Shown here: piece by piece, positions 10,089-20,730 of the stretch
Position numbering within the stretch: the stretch's first letter is position 1
Layout of the letters: the number at the start of each line of letters is the position of its first letter
Source of the DNA: Terrabacter sp. Root85
GTDB taxonomy: Bacteria > Actinomycetota > Actinomycetes > Actinomycetales > Dermatophilaceae
DNA: 64,000 nt
Assembly: GCF_001429185.1 (NCBI RefSeq)
Contig: NZ_LMIW01000008.1
Coordinates: 124,001-188,000 of the forward strand
Direction: 5' to 3'
Made by a program: the position numbers and the translations under genes
The notes under the pieces: generated by a model
The model's database searches: none
Seen by the model: only the letters and a program-made list of their open reading frames with translations
Told to the model about the DNA's origin: nothing

Positions 10089-10382
10089 ATGACCACACCA
10101 CCGACGCCGGAGCCCAGCGACCCGAGCGAGCCCACGGTGCCCAGCGAGCCCAGCGAGCCCTCTGCGGAGGACAAGGCCGAGGAGCTGCGGCGGTTCAACA
10201 CCCGCGAGCAGGACTCCGCCTGGCGTGCCGTCGCCTACATGCTCACCGGTCCGCTCATCTACGGCGGTCTCGGTGCCCTGGCCGACCACTGGCTGGGCAC
10301 GACCTGGCTCGTCGGGGTCGGGATCGTGGGTGGAATGGCCCTGTCGCTCTACCTGATCTGGTTCCGATACGGTACCCATTGA
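10089..10382 (+). CDS. AtpZ/AtpI family protein
   Basis: A 97-residue protein with a Pro/Ser/Glu-rich N-terminus that contains degenerate repeats of P-S-(D/E)-P-S-E, then two membrane segments (roughly residues 50-68 and 74-93). It resembles the small two-helix AtpZ/ATPase gene 1 family coded at the head of atp operons and suggested to aid Mg2+ supply or Fo assembly. ATG at 10089 is preferred because GGGAGG sits 5 nt upstream; a GTG at 10071 overlapping the previous stop is the alternative. Confidence 0.7.
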   Translation: MTTPPTPEPSDPSEPTVPSEPSEPSAEDKAEELRRFNTREQDSAWRAVAYMLTGPLIYGGLGALADHWLGTTWLVGVGIVGGMALSLYLIWFRYGTH

Positions 10383-10530
10383 GCCCGACGGCCTCCGTGC
10401 CGCACGTCAGCGCGTCGCCCGCCGGCCCGCCGACGTGGAGCCCCACCGGGAGCCCACTCCCGAGCACCGACTCTCCACCCCTGACGCAGGTCGTCAGCCG
10501 AAGTGCCCAGAACCTACAAAGGAGTAACCC

Positions 10531-11313
10531 GTGAGCATCGTGGCCGCCGCCCCGACGGACTACACCGCCCCCGGCGTCGAGGAGTTCTGGCAGCCCCTCT
10601 TCGGGACCGACGGGCCGTTCGCGATCACCCGCCCGATCCTGCTCATGGTCCTGGCCACCGGCCTTGTCGCGTGGTTCCTGCTCGCCACGACGAAGAAGAA
10701 GGCTCTCGTGCCCGGCCGCGGCCAGATGGGCACGGAGGCCGTCTACGGCCTCGTGCGCAACGGCATCGCCAAGGACCTCATCGGCAGCAAGGAGTTCATG
10801 CGGTTCGTCCCGCTGCTCTTCGCGCTCTTCACGACGATCCTCGTCAACAACCTGTTCGGCGTCATCCCGCCGATGAGCTACCCGACGATGAGCCGTATCG
10901 GCTTCCCGATCGCGCTGTCGCTCATCGTCTGGGTCGTCTTCCACGTCGTCGGCATGCGCAAGCACGGCTTCATCGGCTACTGGAAGTCGCTCGTGCCCGC
11001 CGGCCTGCCCAAGGCGATGATCCCCGCGATCTTCTTCCTCGAGCTGATCACCGACCTCTTCACGCGCCCGGTCACCCTCGCCCTGCGACTCTTCGGCAAC
11101 ATGTTCGCCGGCCACATCCTCATCGTCCTGTTCATCACCGGTGGCTGGTACATGCTCACCAACGGCGGCATCCTCGTCATCGCCGGCGGCGTCACGTGGA
11201 TCTTCGCCTTCGTCATGACGCTGTTCGAGATCCTGGTCCAGTTCCTCCAGGCCTACGTCTTCACCCTGCTGGCCGCCCTCTACATCGGCGGCGCGGTCGC
11301 CGACGAGCACTGA
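10531..11313 (+). CDS. atpB: ATP synthase Fo subunit a
   Basis: A 260-residue integral membrane subunit that forms the proton half-channels beside the c-ring. The essential arginine is Arg186 in [13 protein letters not shown]. Several hydrophobic helices follow the family order. The start is GTG at 10531, preceded by AAAGGAG. A 148-nt gap separates it from the atpZ-like gene. It begins the core Fo genes atpB-atpE-atpF. Confidence 0.97.
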   Translation: MSIVAAAPTDYTAPGVEEFWQPLFGTDGPFAITRPILLMVLATGLVAWFLLATTKKKALVPGRGQMGTEAVYGLVRNGIAKDLIGSKEFMRFVPLLFALFTTILVNNLFGVIPPMSYPTMSRIGFPIALSLIVWVVFHVVGMRKHGFIGYWKSLVPAGLPKAMIPAIFFLELITDLFTRPVTLALRLFGNMFAGHILIVLFITGGWYMLTNGGILVIAGGVTWIFAFVMTLFEILVQFLQAYVFTLLAALYIGGAVADEH

Positions 11314-11438
11314 GGCCGACGCCTCCCGCGCCTCCGGCGCCCTACGAACTGCACCACCGCACGAGCACCACACACCAGCTTCGCCCCCGCCCGTCTGGTA
11401 ACCGCCAGCCGGACAAGACAAGAAGGAATGGAATAAAC

Positions 11439-11648
11439 ATGACTGGCAACATCGCCATCCTCGGTTACGGCCTCTCCGCCATCGGCCCCGGTATCGGTGT
11501 CGGTCTGATCTTCGCCGCCTACATCAACGGCGTCGCCCGTCAGCCCGAGGCCCGCGGCATGCTGCAGCCGATCGCCTTCCTCGGCATGGCCATCACCGAG
11601 GCGCTCGCCATCTTCGGTATCGCGCTCGCCTTCGTCTTCAAGGGCTGA
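11439..11648 (+). CDS. atpE: ATP synthase Fo subunit c
   Basis: A 69-residue hairpin of two membrane helices that oligomerises into the rotor ring. The first helix has the Gly-rich packing motif ([10 protein letters not shown]), the polar loop is RQPE (residues 34-37), and the proton-carrying carboxylate is Glu54 ([10 protein letters not shown]). No sodium-type coordinating set was recognised, so it is read as proton-coupled. A 125-nt spacer with an AAGGA ribosome-binding sequence precedes the ATG. Confidence 0.97.
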   Translation: MTGNIAILGYGLSAIGPGIGVGLIFAAYINGVARQPEARGMLQPIAFLGMAITEALAIFGIALAFVFKG

Positions 11649-11704
11649 CGCCCCTTTCCGGGGCAGCCCGAAGCACCGATCGTCTTTCTCTCTAGGAGAA
11701 CCTC

Positions 11705-12307
11705 ATGCAAGCAGTGACCGTGACCGCCGAGGGCGGCGAGGGCGGCTTCTGGGCCACCGCGGCACCGATCATCCCGCACCCGCTCGAGTTCTTCTTCGGC
11801 CTGGCGTGCTTCGCGATCCTCTACGTCGTCGTGAAGCAGAAGGTCGTGCCGCGCCTCGAGCAGATCTACGCCGAGCGCACTGCTGCGATCGAGGGCGGGA
11901 TGAACAAGGCCGAGGAGGCCCAGGCCCAGGCCCAGGCCGCGCTCGAGCAGTACCAGGCGCAGCTCGTCGAGGCCCGCTCCGAGGCCGCCCGCATCCGTGA
12001 GGACGCGAAGGCCCAGGGCGCGCAGATCATCGCGGAGATGCGCGAGCACGCGGCGTCCGAGGCCTCTCGGATCACCGAGACGGCGCACAAGCAGATCGAG
12101 GCCGAGCGCCAGCAGGCGGTCGTCTCGCTCCGCGGCGACGTCGGCCGCATCTCGACCGACCTCGCGAGCCGCATCGTCGGGGAGTCCCTCCACGAGGAGA
12201 CCCGTCAGAAGGGCATCGTCGAGCGGTTCCTCGCCGAGCTCGAGTCGGGCGACGTCGTGCGCGAGAAGGTCGGCGGCGCCGCCGGCAGCCCGGGCGGAGA
12301 CGCCTGA
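11705..12307 (+). CDS. atpF: ATP synthase Fo subunit b
   Basis: A 200-residue peripheral-stalk subunit with one N-terminal membrane helix (about 27-45) and then a long charged, Ala/Glu/Gln-rich helix (about 50-185) that would form the right-handed coiled coil of the stator. The ATG at 11705 follows AGGAGA. The stop overlaps the atpH ATG by one base (TGATG). Confidence 0.95.
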   Translation: MQAVTVTAEGGEGGFWATAAPIIPHPLEFFFGLACFAILYVVVKQKVVPRLEQIYAERTAAIEGGMNKAEEAQAQAQAALEQYQAQLVEARSEAARIREDAKAQGAQIIAEMREHAASEASRITETAHKQIEAERQQAVVSLRGDVGRISTDLASRIVGESLHEETRQKGIVERFLAELESGDVVREKVGGAAGSPGGDA

Positions 12308-13119
12308 TGCAGGGACCCTCACGCGCAGCAGCGGCGGCGAGCCGCGAGGCTCTCACCGGCGTCCTCGCTGCCGGTGCCGACCGTTCGCGGTTGGCCGAGG
12401 AGCTCTTCGCGGCCGTCGGGATCATCGACAGCAGCGCGACCCTGCGTCGCGCCGTGGCCGACCCGTCCCGCGAAGGCGTCGACAAGGCCCAGCTCGCCGA
12501 GCGGCTCTTCGCGGGCAAGGTCAGCGCCGAGACGCTGGTCGTGCTCAAGGGTGCCTTTGGCCAGCGCTGGAGCTCCGAGCGTGACCTGACCGACACGGTC
12601 GAGTCGTATGCCGTCGAGGCCGTCATCGCCGAGGCGGAGGTCCAGGGCCGTGCCGACCGCGTCGAGGACGAGCTGTTCCGCTTCGAGCGCATCGTGGCGG
12701 CCGACGCCCCGCTGCGCTCGGCGCTGGCCGACTCGCAGGCGCCCGCCGACAAGCGAGCCGACCTCGTGTCCTCGCTCCTGCGCGAGAAGGTCGCACCGGA
12801 GACCCTCGTGCTGGCCCGTCAGGCCGTGGTCGCCCCGCGCGGCCTGCGCTTCGACCGGGTCCTCGAGAAGTACCTCGAGACGGCCTCGAGCCGCCGCGAG
12901 CAGCAGACGGCCATCGTCACCTCGGCCGTCCCGCTCACCGACGACGACCGTGCCCGCCTCGCCGCGGGCCTGGCTGCCATCTACGGCGGCACGGTCCACG
13001 TCAACACCGTCGTGGACCCCCGGGTCATGGGCGGGGTCAAGGTCGAGATCGGTGACGAGCTCATCGACGGAACCGTCATCCGCAAGCTCGACGCGGCCCG
13101 CCGGGCCATGGGTGCCTGA
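12307..13119 (+). CDS. atpH: ATP synthase F1 subunit delta
   Basis: A 270-residue stator subunit that links the peripheral stalk to the top of F1. It is longer than the ~180-residue proteobacterial delta but matches the ~270-residue size usual in Actinobacteria. The C-terminal signature around VNTVVDPRVMGGVKVEIGDELIDGT is clear. Translation is coupled to atpF through the TGATG overlap. Confidence 0.95.
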   Translation: MQGPSRAAAAASREALTGVLAAGADRSRLAEELFAAVGIIDSSATLRRAVADPSREGVDKAQLAERLFAGKVSAETLVVLKGAFGQRWSSERDLTDTVESYAVEAVIAEAEVQGRADRVEDELFRFERIVAADAPLRSALADSQAPADKRADLVSSLLREKVAPETLVLARQAVVAPRGLRFDRVLEKYLETASSRREQQTAIVTSAVPLTDDDRARLAAGLAAIYGGTVHVNTVVDPRVMGGVKVEIGDELIDGTVIRKLDAARRAMGA

Positions 13120-13188
13120 GGCACCCACCACCAGCTGTGATCAACCACCGGCCCGTCCTGCGGGTCGAAACCGAGGAGAAGATCTGAC

Positions 13189-14820
13189 ATGACGGAGCTT
13201 TCGATCCGTCCGGAGGAGATCCGGGACGCTCTGGACTCGTTCGTCCAGTCCTACGAGCCCGGCGCGGCCTCCCGCGAAGAGGTCGGCCGCGTCACTGACG
13301 CCGGTGACGGCATCGCTCACGTCGAGGGTCTGCCCTCGGCCATGACCAACGAGCTGCTCCAGTTCGAGGACGGCACGCTCGGCCTCGCGCTGAACCTCGA
13401 CGTCCACGAGATCGGCGTCGTCGTCCTCGGTGACTTCGCGGGCATCGAGGAGGGCCAGACCGTCAAGCGCACGGGCGAGGTCCTCTCGGTCCCGGTCGGT
13501 GACGACTTCCTCGGCCGCGTCGTCGACCCGCTCGGCAACCCGATCGACGGTCTCGGCGACATCAAGTCCGAGGAGCGTCGTGCCCTCGAGCTCCAGGCGC
13601 CCAACGTCGTCCAGCGCAAGTCGGTCCACGAGCCGCTCCAGACCGGCATCAAGTCGATCGACGCGATGACGCCGATCGGCCGTGGCCAGCGCCAGCTCAT
13701 CATCGGCGACCGCCAGACCGGCAAGACGACGGTCGCGATCGACACGATCATCAACCAGAAGCGCAACTGGGAGTCCGGCGACCCGGACGCCCAGGTCCGC
13801 TGCATCTACGTCGCCATCGGCCAGAAGGGCTCGACCATCGCGTCGGTCCGCGGCACGCTCGAAGAGGCCGGCGCGCTGGAGTACACCACGATCGTCGCGG
13901 CCCCCGCGTCCGACTCGGCGGGCTTCAAGTACCTCGCGCCCTACACCGGTTCGGCCATCGGCCAGCACTGGATGTACCAGGGCAAGCACGTCCTCATCGT
14001 CTTCGACGACCTGAGCAAGCAGGCCGAGGCCTACCGCGCCGTGTCGCTGCTGCTGCGCCGTCCGCCGGGCCGCGAGGCCTACCCGGGTGACGTCTTCTAC
14101 CTGCACTCGCGGCTCCTCGAGCGTTGCGCCAAGCTCTCCGACGACCTCGGCCACGGCTCGATGACGGGTCTGCCCATCATCGAGACCAAGGCTGGCGACG
14201 TCTCGGCGTACATCCCGACCAACGTCATCTCGATCACGGACGGCCAGATCTACCTGCAGGCCGACCTGTTCAACGCCAACGTGCGTCCGGCCATCGACGT
14301 GGGTGTCTCGGTCTCCCGAGTCGGTGGTGCCGCGCAGATCAAGGCGATGAAGTCCGTCGCCGGTCGACTCAAGCTCGACCTCGCGCAGTTCCGCGCCATG
14401 GAGGCGTTCGCCATGTTCGCCTCCGACCTCGACCCCGCCTCGCGAGCCCAGCTCGCCCGTGGTGCGCGCCTCGTCGAGCTGCTCAAGCAGCCGCAGAGCT
14501 CGCCGTACCCCGTCGAGGAGCAGGTCGTCTCGATCTGGGCCGGCACGACCGGTCGCCTCGACGACGTCGCCGTCGAGGACGTGCGGACCTTCGAGTCCGA
14601 GCTGCTCGAGACGCTGCGTCGGGACGGCAAGATCCTCCAGACGATCCGCGAGACCCTCAAGCTCGACGAGGACACCGAGACGGCGCTGGCCAAGGTCGTC
14701 GACGAGGTCAAGTTCACCTTCCGGGGCACTGGCAAGGACGGCCTCGAGGCCGGCAACGAGGAGTTCGACGAGATCGCCGACGACCAGATCACCCAGGCGA
14801 AGATCGTCAAGCAGAAGTGA
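13189..14820 (+). CDS. atpA: ATP synthase F1 subunit alpha
   Basis: A 543-residue non-catalytic nucleotide-binding subunit. The P-loop is GDRQTGKT at residues 173-180, with the arginine-finger region further on ([11 protein letters not shown] is written here as [11 protein letters not shown]). A 69-nt gap with GAGGAGAAG ribosome-binding sequence precedes the ATG. Its 3' end is followed at once by a 40-nt perfect hairpin before atpG. Confidence 0.98.
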   Translation: MTELSIRPEEIRDALDSFVQSYEPGAASREEVGRVTDAGDGIAHVEGLPSAMTNELLQFEDGTLGLALNLDVHEIGVVVLGDFAGIEEGQTVKRTGEVLSVPVGDDFLGRVVDPLGNPIDGLGDIKSEERRALELQAPNVVQRKSVHEPLQTGIKSIDAMTPIGRGQRQLIIGDRQTGKTTVAIDTIINQKRNWESGDPDAQVRCIYVAIGQKGSTIASVRGTLEEAGALEYTTIVAAPASDSAGFKYLAPYTGSAIGQHWMYQGKHVLIVFDDLSKQAEAYRAVSLLLRRPPGREAYPGDVFYLHSRLLERCAKLSDDLGHGSMTGLPIIETKAGDVSAYIPTNVISITDGQIYLQADLFNANVRPAIDVGVSVSRVGGAAQIKAMKSVAGRLKLDLAQFRAMEAFAMFASDLDPASRAQLARGARLVELLKQPQSSPYPVEEQVVSIWAGTTGRLDDVAVEDVRTFESELLETLRRDGKILQTIRETLKLDEDTETALAKVVDEVKFTFRGTGKDGLEAGNEEFDEIADDQITQAKIVKQK

Positions 14821-14824
14821 CCAC

Positions 14825-14864
14825 CTTCCGTATGCCGCCCGGCCAGCCGGGCGGCATACGGAAG
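14825..14864. repeat. Perfect 40-nt palindrome between atpA and atpG
   Basis: The 19-nt arm CTTCCGTATGCCGCCCGGC is followed by CA and its exact reverse complement. It begins 5 nt after the atpA stop and has no T-run, so it is an intra-operon hairpin rather than an ordinary terminator. It contains two inverted copies of the GTATGCCG octamer found throughout the window. Confidence 0.9.
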
Positions 14865-14924
14865 CGGGCGTGAGCCCACCCTGCAGGCAACCACAGACTT
14901 TAGAGACCAAGAGAGGCGGAGCAC

Positions 14925-15857
14925 ATGGGAGCGCAGATGCGGATCTACCGCCAGCGCATCAAGTCCGTCAACTCCATCAAGAAGATCACCAACGCGATGG
15001 AGCTGATCGCGGCCGCACGCGTCGTCAAGGCCCGCCAGCGGGCCACCGAGGCGATGCCGTACACGACCGCGCTGACGCGTGCCGTGTCCGCGGTGGCGAC
15101 CAACACGAACGAGGACCACCCGTTGACGACGGCGAAGGAGACCGCGAAGCGGGCCGGCGTCGTCATCATCACGGCGGACCGCGGACTTGCCGGTGCCTAC
15201 TCCGTCGCGGCGATCAAGGAGAGCGCGGAGCTCATCTCCAAGCTGACCGCCGAGGGCAAGGAGGTCGTGCCCTACCTCGTCGGTCGCAAGGCCGTGAGCT
15301 ACTACAAGTTCCGCAAGCGCGACTACGCCGCCGAGTGGACCGGCTTCTCCGACGCCCCGACGTTCGAGAACGCCAAGGAGATCGCCGACCGCATCACGGC
15401 CGACTTCCTCAAGCCCACCGAGGAGGGGGGCCACGACGAGATCCACGTCGTGTTCACCCGCTTCCGCTCGATGGTGCGCCAGGACCCGTTCGTGCTGCGC
15501 CTGCTGCCCCTCGAGGTCGTGGAGGCCGACGACGCCAGCGAGGACGAGAGCCTCGACCTCAGCGTCAACCGCTACGAAGAGGGGCAGATCCCCCCGGAGT
15601 ACTCCTTCGAGCCGAGCGCGTCCGAGGTCCTCGACCTGCTGCTGCCGAAGTACGTCCGCAACCGCATCTTCACCGCGCTGCTCAGCTCGGCGGCCTCCGA
15701 GCTCGCCGCCCGCCAGCGCGCGATGAAGTCGGCCACCGACAACGCGACGGAGCTGATCAAGACCTACCAGCGCCTCGCCAACCAGGCCCGTCAGGCCGGC
15801 ATCACCCAAGAGATCAGCGAAATCGTGGGCGGCGCCAACGCCCTCGCCGAGAAGTAA
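14925..15857 (+). CDS. atpG: ATP synthase F1 subunit gamma
   Basis: A 310-residue central-stalk subunit. The N-terminal helix ([29 protein letters not shown]) and C-terminal helix ([38 protein letters not shown], shown here only in outline) form the coiled coil that rotates inside the alpha-beta hexamer. The ATG at 14925 follows GGAG. There is an acidic insertion near residues 200-220 ([10 protein letters not shown]). Confidence 0.96.
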   Translation: MGAQMRIYRQRIKSVNSIKKITNAMELIAAARVVKARQRATEAMPYTTALTRAVSAVATNTNEDHPLTTAKETAKRAGVVIITADRGLAGAYSVAAIKESAELISKLTAEGKEVVPYLVGRKAVSYYKFRKRDYAAEWTGFSDAPTFENAKEIADRITADFLKPTEEGGHDEIHVVFTRFRSMVRQDPFVLRLLPLEVVEADDASEDESLDLSVNRYEEGQIPPEYSFEPSASEVLDLLLPKYVRNRIFTALLSSAASELAARQRAMKSATDNATELIKTYQRLANQARQAGITQEISEIVGGANALAEK

Positions 15858-17345
<1,488 letters not shown>

Positions 17346-17350
17346 CCTGG

Positions 17351-17575
17351 ATGGATCGATTCACCCGACGACGGGGAGGTGCCCTCTGGGCCCTCCCCGT
17401 TCGTCGTCTGTGGGTGCCGAGCTTGGCGGTGGCCGTCGTGGCCGCCGCGATCGTCCGCGCCCGCCACGGGCTGGACCTCAGCGACAGCTCGCACGCCGTG
17501 GAGCTGGCGCTCCGCCTCGCCCAGGGTGACGTCCCGTTCCAGGACGAGATGAACGTCGAGGCCCTGCCGGGTGCA
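17351..17575 (+). pseudogene. 5' fragment of a polytopic membrane glycosyltransferase-like gene
   Basis: From ATG 17351 about 75 codons look like real coding sequence: a basic N-terminus, a membrane segment (about 18-36), then LDLSDSSHAVELALRLAQGDVPFQDEMN. Asp-rich loops followed by G-D-(V/L)-P-F-x-D after the first helix are typical of GT39/ArnT-like and related actinobacterial membrane glycosyltransferases. After codon ~75 the similarity ends and the frame runs into Pro/Arg-rich sequence of shadow type, with none of the expected 8-12 further membrane helices. I read this as a decayed or truncated gene lodged 5 nt after atpD. The family assignment is tentative. Confidence 0.45.
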
Positions 17576-17834
17576 TGCAACCAGCAGGTCGTGTCGTACA
17601 CCACGACCCCGGCGCTGCTGTGCCTCCTCGCCGTGCTGCGGGTTGGGCGCCACCGTCCGCCGCGTCCGCCACGACCACCTGCGCCGAGTGTGACGAGAAC
17701 CGCAGCCCGTGGACGCCCTCCGCGTCCCCCGCGGGGCATGCGGGTACGACCGACGGTGTTGACAGAGATGAAACCGTCAGCGCCGACGCGCCCAGCACCT
17801 CGCACCAGGACACAGCTCAAGGACAAGGAGAATC
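17576..17834. other. Non-coding remnant between the atpD-side fragment and ndh
   Basis: No convincing gene on either strand. A TTGACA at 17759-17764 is the only promoter-like word, but no good TANNNT box lies at the right distance. AAGGAG at 17825-17830 is the ribosome-binding site of ndh. Confidence 0.5.
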
Positions 17835-19214
17835 GTGAGCACGCCCACCCAGCAGGCCCCGCGCCACCGGGTCGTGGTCATCGGATCGGGTTTCGGCGGA
17901 CTGTTCAGCACGCAGAAGCTGAAGCGCGCCGACGTCGACGTGACCCTCATCGCCCGCACGACGCACCACCTCTTCCAGCCGTTGCTCTACCAGGTGGCCA
18001 CCGGCATCCTCTCCGAGGGCGAGATCGCCCCGTCGACGCGCGAGGTGCTGCACCGCCAGGACAACGCCAAGGTGCTGCTCGGTGAGGTCGAGACGATCGA
18101 CCTCGAGGCGCGCACCGTGACCCACACGGCGGTCGGCCGCGAGACGGTCACGCCCTACGACTCGCTCATCGTCGCCGCGGGCGCCGGTCAGTCGTGGTTC
18201 GGCAACGACCAGTTCGCCCGGCACGCCCCCGGCATGAAGTCGATCGACGACGCCCTCGAGCTGCGCGGTCGCATCTTCGGCTCGTTCGAGCTCGCCGAGC
18301 TCGCCACGACGCAGGCAGAGGTCGACCGCCTCATGACGTTCGTCGTCGTCGGCGCAGGCCCGACCGGTGTCGAGATGGCGGGCCAGATCTCCGAGCTCGC
18401 GCGACGCACCCTCAAGCGCGACTTCCGCCGGATCGACCCGACGAAGGCCAGGGTCGTCCTGCTCGACGCGGCTCCCGCCGTGCTGGGCTCGTTCGGCGAG
18501 AAGCTCGGCGACCGAGCCGTCAAGCGCCTGACCGAGATGGGCGTCGAGGTCCGCCTCGGTGCCAAGGTCGTCGACGTCGACGCGACGGGCATCGAGGTGG
18601 AGCACGGCGACGGCAGCCGCGAGCGCATCGAGTCGGTGTGCAAGGTGTGGGCCGCGGGCGTCAGCGCGTCGCCGCTCGGTCGCCAGCTCGCCGACCAGTC
18701 GGGCGCTCAGCTCGACCGGGCCGGCCGCGTCGAGGTCCGCGACGACCTGACGCTCCCGGGCCACCCCGAGGTCTTCGTCGTCGGCGACATGATGGCGCTC
18801 GACGGGCTGCCGGGTGTCGCCCAGGTCGCCATCCAGGGCGGCCGCTACGCCGCGGAGCAGATCGAGCGACGCCTCGACGGCAAGGAGCCCAAGGGGCCGT
18901 TCGAGTACTTCGACAAGGGCTCGATGGCCACGATCTCGCGCTTCTCCGCCGTCGCGTCGGTCGGCAAGGCGCAGTTCAGCGGGTTCTTCGCCTGGATCCT
19001 CTGGCTCGCCGTGCACCTCGTCTACATCATCGGCTTCAAGCACCGGATCACCACGCTGCTGCACTGGGCCGTCACCTTCATCGGCCGTGGCCGGTCCGAG
19101 CGGGTCGTCACCGAGCAGCAGGTGTTCGCCCGGCAGGCGATCGCCGACCTCGGTGAGGAGTTCAGTCCCGAGCTGCCGCCCGTCGCGACGGACCGCACGC
19201 ACGACGAGTCCTGA
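17835..19214 (+). CDS. ndh: Type II NADH:quinone oxidoreductase
   Basis: A 459-residue single-subunit NADH dehydrogenase (NDH-2) that passes electrons from NADH to quinone without pumping protons. The N-terminal FAD-binding motif is VVVIGSGFGGL (about 13-23), the NADH-binding motif is VVVGAGPTGVEMAG (about 171-184), and a later VFVVGDMMAL closes the FAD site. The C-terminal hydrophobic segment (FFAWILWLAVHLVYIIGF) is the usual membrane anchor. The start is GTG at 17835 with AAGGAG upstream. It lies in the gap between atpD and atpC, so respiratory entry and ATP synthesis are physically linked here. Confidence 0.93.
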   Translation: MSTPTQQAPRHRVVVIGSGFGGLFSTQKLKRADVDVTLIARTTHHLFQPLLYQVATGILSEGEIAPSTREVLHRQDNAKVLLGEVETIDLEARTVTHTAVGRETVTPYDSLIVAAGAGQSWFGNDQFARHAPGMKSIDDALELRGRIFGSFELAELATTQAEVDRLMTFVVVGAGPTGVEMAGQISELARRTLKRDFRRIDPTKARVVLLDAAPAVLGSFGEKLGDRAVKRLTEMGVEVRLGAKVVDVDATGIEVEHGDGSRERIESVCKVWAAGVSASPLGRQLADQSGAQLDRAGRVEVRDDLTLPGHPEVFVVGDMMALDGLPGVAQVAIQGGRYAAEQIERRLDGKEPKGPFEYFDKGSMATISRFSAVASVGKAQFSGFFAWILWLAVHLVYIIGFKHRITTLLHWAVTFIGRGRSERVVTEQQVFARQAIADLGEEFSPELPPVATDRTHDES

Positions 19215-19248
19215 CCGGTCCGGGTGCGACCCGGACCCCCGCCACCAC

Positions 19249-19282
19249 GCCGGGCCGGCTCCTCGAGGGGAGCCGGCCCGGC
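19249..19282. terminator. Bidirectional terminator between ndh and the DUF6918 gene
   Basis: The 14-bp stem GCCGGGCCGGCTCC / GGAGCCGGCCCGGC closes over a short TCGAG-type loop, between two convergent genes. A copy of the GGCATAC oligomer follows directly. Confidence 0.75.
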
Positions 19283-19328
19283 GGCATACGTGGTCGGTGG
19301 CGTGCACCGTCCTGCGGTCAGGGACGCG

Positions 19329-19766
19329 TCAGGGGACGAGACGCTCCACGGCTGCGCCGAGCCGGGGGAGGGCGGCGACGACATGGCCCTTGGCCTTGCC
19401 GCGCAGCGAGCCGTAGACCTTGGCGGCCGAGCCGTGCGAGGTGTTGGCGGCCTTCGCGTCGGTCACCGCGAGCAGGGCGTCGGCCGCGGCGTCGGGCTGG
19501 GCCGCGAGGTGGGCCCCGAACGGCGCGTCACCCTTGGTGGCCCAGAACGGGTCGAGGGCGCTCGCGAACTGGGGGAGCAGCCGGTCGGTGGCGCTCGTGA
19601 CGAAGTTGCCACCGAGCTTCTTCGCGGCGGCGTAGCCGGCCTTGACGGCGGCTCCGCCCAGTCCGGACTTGTCGGCGACCTCGGCGTCGATGACGTCGGT
19701 CAGGGTCTCCACCGCCACCGGGCGGCGGGTCGGCTCGAGAAGGGCGTCGGACACGGTTGTGCTCAT
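19329..19766 (-). CDS. DUF6918 family protein
   Basis: A 145-residue soluble protein rich in Ala and Leu, predicted mostly helical. Conserved-looking blocks are ALLEPTRRPVAVETL, DAEVADKSGLGGAAVKAGY, LDPFWATKG and a C-terminal ALPRLGAAVERL, as in a family of uncharacterised actinobacterial proteins. The ATG at 19766 has AGGAG 9 nt upstream. It points against ndh and away from atpC, so it interrupts the atp transcription unit. Function unknown. Confidence 0.75.
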   Translation of the reverse strand: MSTTVSDALLEPTRRPVAVETLTDVIDAEVADKSGLGGAAVKAGYAAAKKLGGNFVTSATDRLLPQFASALDPFWATKGDAPFGAHLAAQPDAAADALLAVTDAKAANTSHGSAAKVYGSLRGKAKGHVVAALPRLGAAVERLVP

Positions 19767-19847
19767 GGATAGGACTCCTGTGGAGGATGGGGAATCGGCG
19801 CGAGCGGCCTGCGCCACCTCGCGTACGGAGCATCCTCGCAGAGGCAC

Positions 19848-19853
19848 TAAACT
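19848..19853 (+). promoter_or_regulatory. Candidate -10 box (TAAACT) for atpC
   Basis: TAAACT fits TANNNT and lies 31 nt before the atpC GTG. An own promoter would be needed because the gene upstream is on the opposite strand. Confidence 0.5.
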
Positions 19854-19884
19854 GCAGAGCACACCCCCACGATCCGGAGGAAAC

Positions 19885-20160
19885 GTGAGTTCGCTCAAGG
19901 TTGAGATGGTTGCCGCCGACCGGAAGGTCTGGGAGGGCGAGGCCAAGTTCGTACGCGCCCGGTCCATCTCGGGCGAGCTGGGCATCCTGCCCGGCCACAC
20001 CCCGTTGCTCGGTGTCCTCGTCGAGGGCGAGGTCTCCATCGAGTCCCTCGAGGGCGAGCGGCGCACGGTGACGGTCGACGGCGGGTTCCTCTCGGTCGAC
20101 TCGGACGTCGTCACCATCGTCGCCGAGCACGTCGACGCCTCGTCGCTGCAGACGAGCTGA
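19885..20160 (+). CDS. atpC: ATP synthase F1 subunit epsilon
   Basis: A 91-residue epsilon subunit of the F1 central stalk. The family N-terminal beta-sandwich signature is present (GELGILPGHTPLLGVL), along with DGGFLSVDSDVVTIVAE. At 91 residues it has the sandwich but a very short or absent C-terminal helical hairpin, the inhibitory part in longer homologues; short epsilon subunits occur in other Actinobacteria. GTG at 19885 has CGGAGG upstream. It is separated from atpD by 2.5 kb and probably uses its own promoter. Confidence 0.93.
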   Translation: MSSLKVEMVAADRKVWEGEAKFVRARSISGELGILPGHTPLLGVLVEGEVSIESLEGERRTVTVDGGFLSVDSDVVTIVAEHVDASSLQTS

Positions 20161-20168
20161 GGTCGCGC

Positions 20169-20606
20169 GTGCCGTCCGTTCTCGTCTCGACCGAGATCGT
20201 GATCGGCACGCTCCTGGTGGTCGCGGTGGCCGTCCTCGCGACGACCTTCCTGCGCCGGCGTTACATCGCCAAGGGCCTGCCCCTGACCCTCTGCGGCATG
20301 CGCCGCACGGAGTCCGACCGCTGGCGCCTGGGTCTCATCCGGTTCGGTGACAACGCCCTCGAGTGGTATGCCCTCGGGGGCGTCTCCGTGCGCCCCAAGC
20401 ACCGCTGGCTGCGTCAGCGCCTGCTGCTCGACGCTCCGGAGCCGCTGAGTGGCAGCGACTCGATCCCGCTGCTGCCCGACGCGAGCCGGGTGCCGTGCAG
20501 CGACGGCGACAGCGACTTCGAGCTGGCCCTCCAGGGGCCGGCCTACACCGCGCTGCGCTCGTGGCAGGAAGCCGCGCCCCCGGGCTACAACGTCAACGTC
20601 GCCTGA
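20169..20606 (+). CDS. DUF2550 family membrane-anchored protein
   Basis: A 145-residue protein with one N-terminal membrane helix (about 8-28) and a cytoplasmic or external domain containing RRRYIAKG, WRLGLIRFGDNALEWYALGGVSVRP and RWLRQRLLLDAPEPL. These match the uncharacterised DUF2550 family that follows atpC in many Actinobacteria (the Rv1312 position in Mycobacterium). It starts with GTG 8 nt after atpC, so the pair is co-transcribed. Confidence 0.85.
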   Translation: MPSVLVSTEIVIGTLLVVAVAVLATTFLRRRYIAKGLPLTLCGMRRTESDRWRLGLIRFGDNALEWYALGGVSVRPKHRWLRQRLLLDAPEPLSGSDSIPLLPDASRVPCSDGDSDFELALQGPAYTALRSWQEAAPPGYNVNVA

Positions 20607-20658
20607 CGCAGCCCCGCTCCGGCCCACCCGCCTCGCCCGCTGGTCGCTCGTCGCGCAC

Positions 20659-20705
20659 GAGATCGCGCACCCGCTGCGCCCAGGCGACCTGTTCTGCGCG
20701 ATCTC
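20659..20705. repeat. 47-nt palindromic repeat, copy A
   Basis: Layout: GAGATCGCGC, 7 variable nt, GCGCCCAGGCGACC, 6 variable nt, GCGCGATCTC. The outer arms are perfect reverse complements and the centre can form a small CGCC-CA-GGCG hairpin. A second copy with identical spacing is at 21833-21879. Confidence 0.85.
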
Positions 20706-20730
20706 GCGCAGTTCACGGCGCACGGTCTTC

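Noticed and set aside
17759-17764. TTGACA as the -35 box of an ndh promoter
   Set aside because: No TANNNT-type -10 at 16-19 bp; may be chance.
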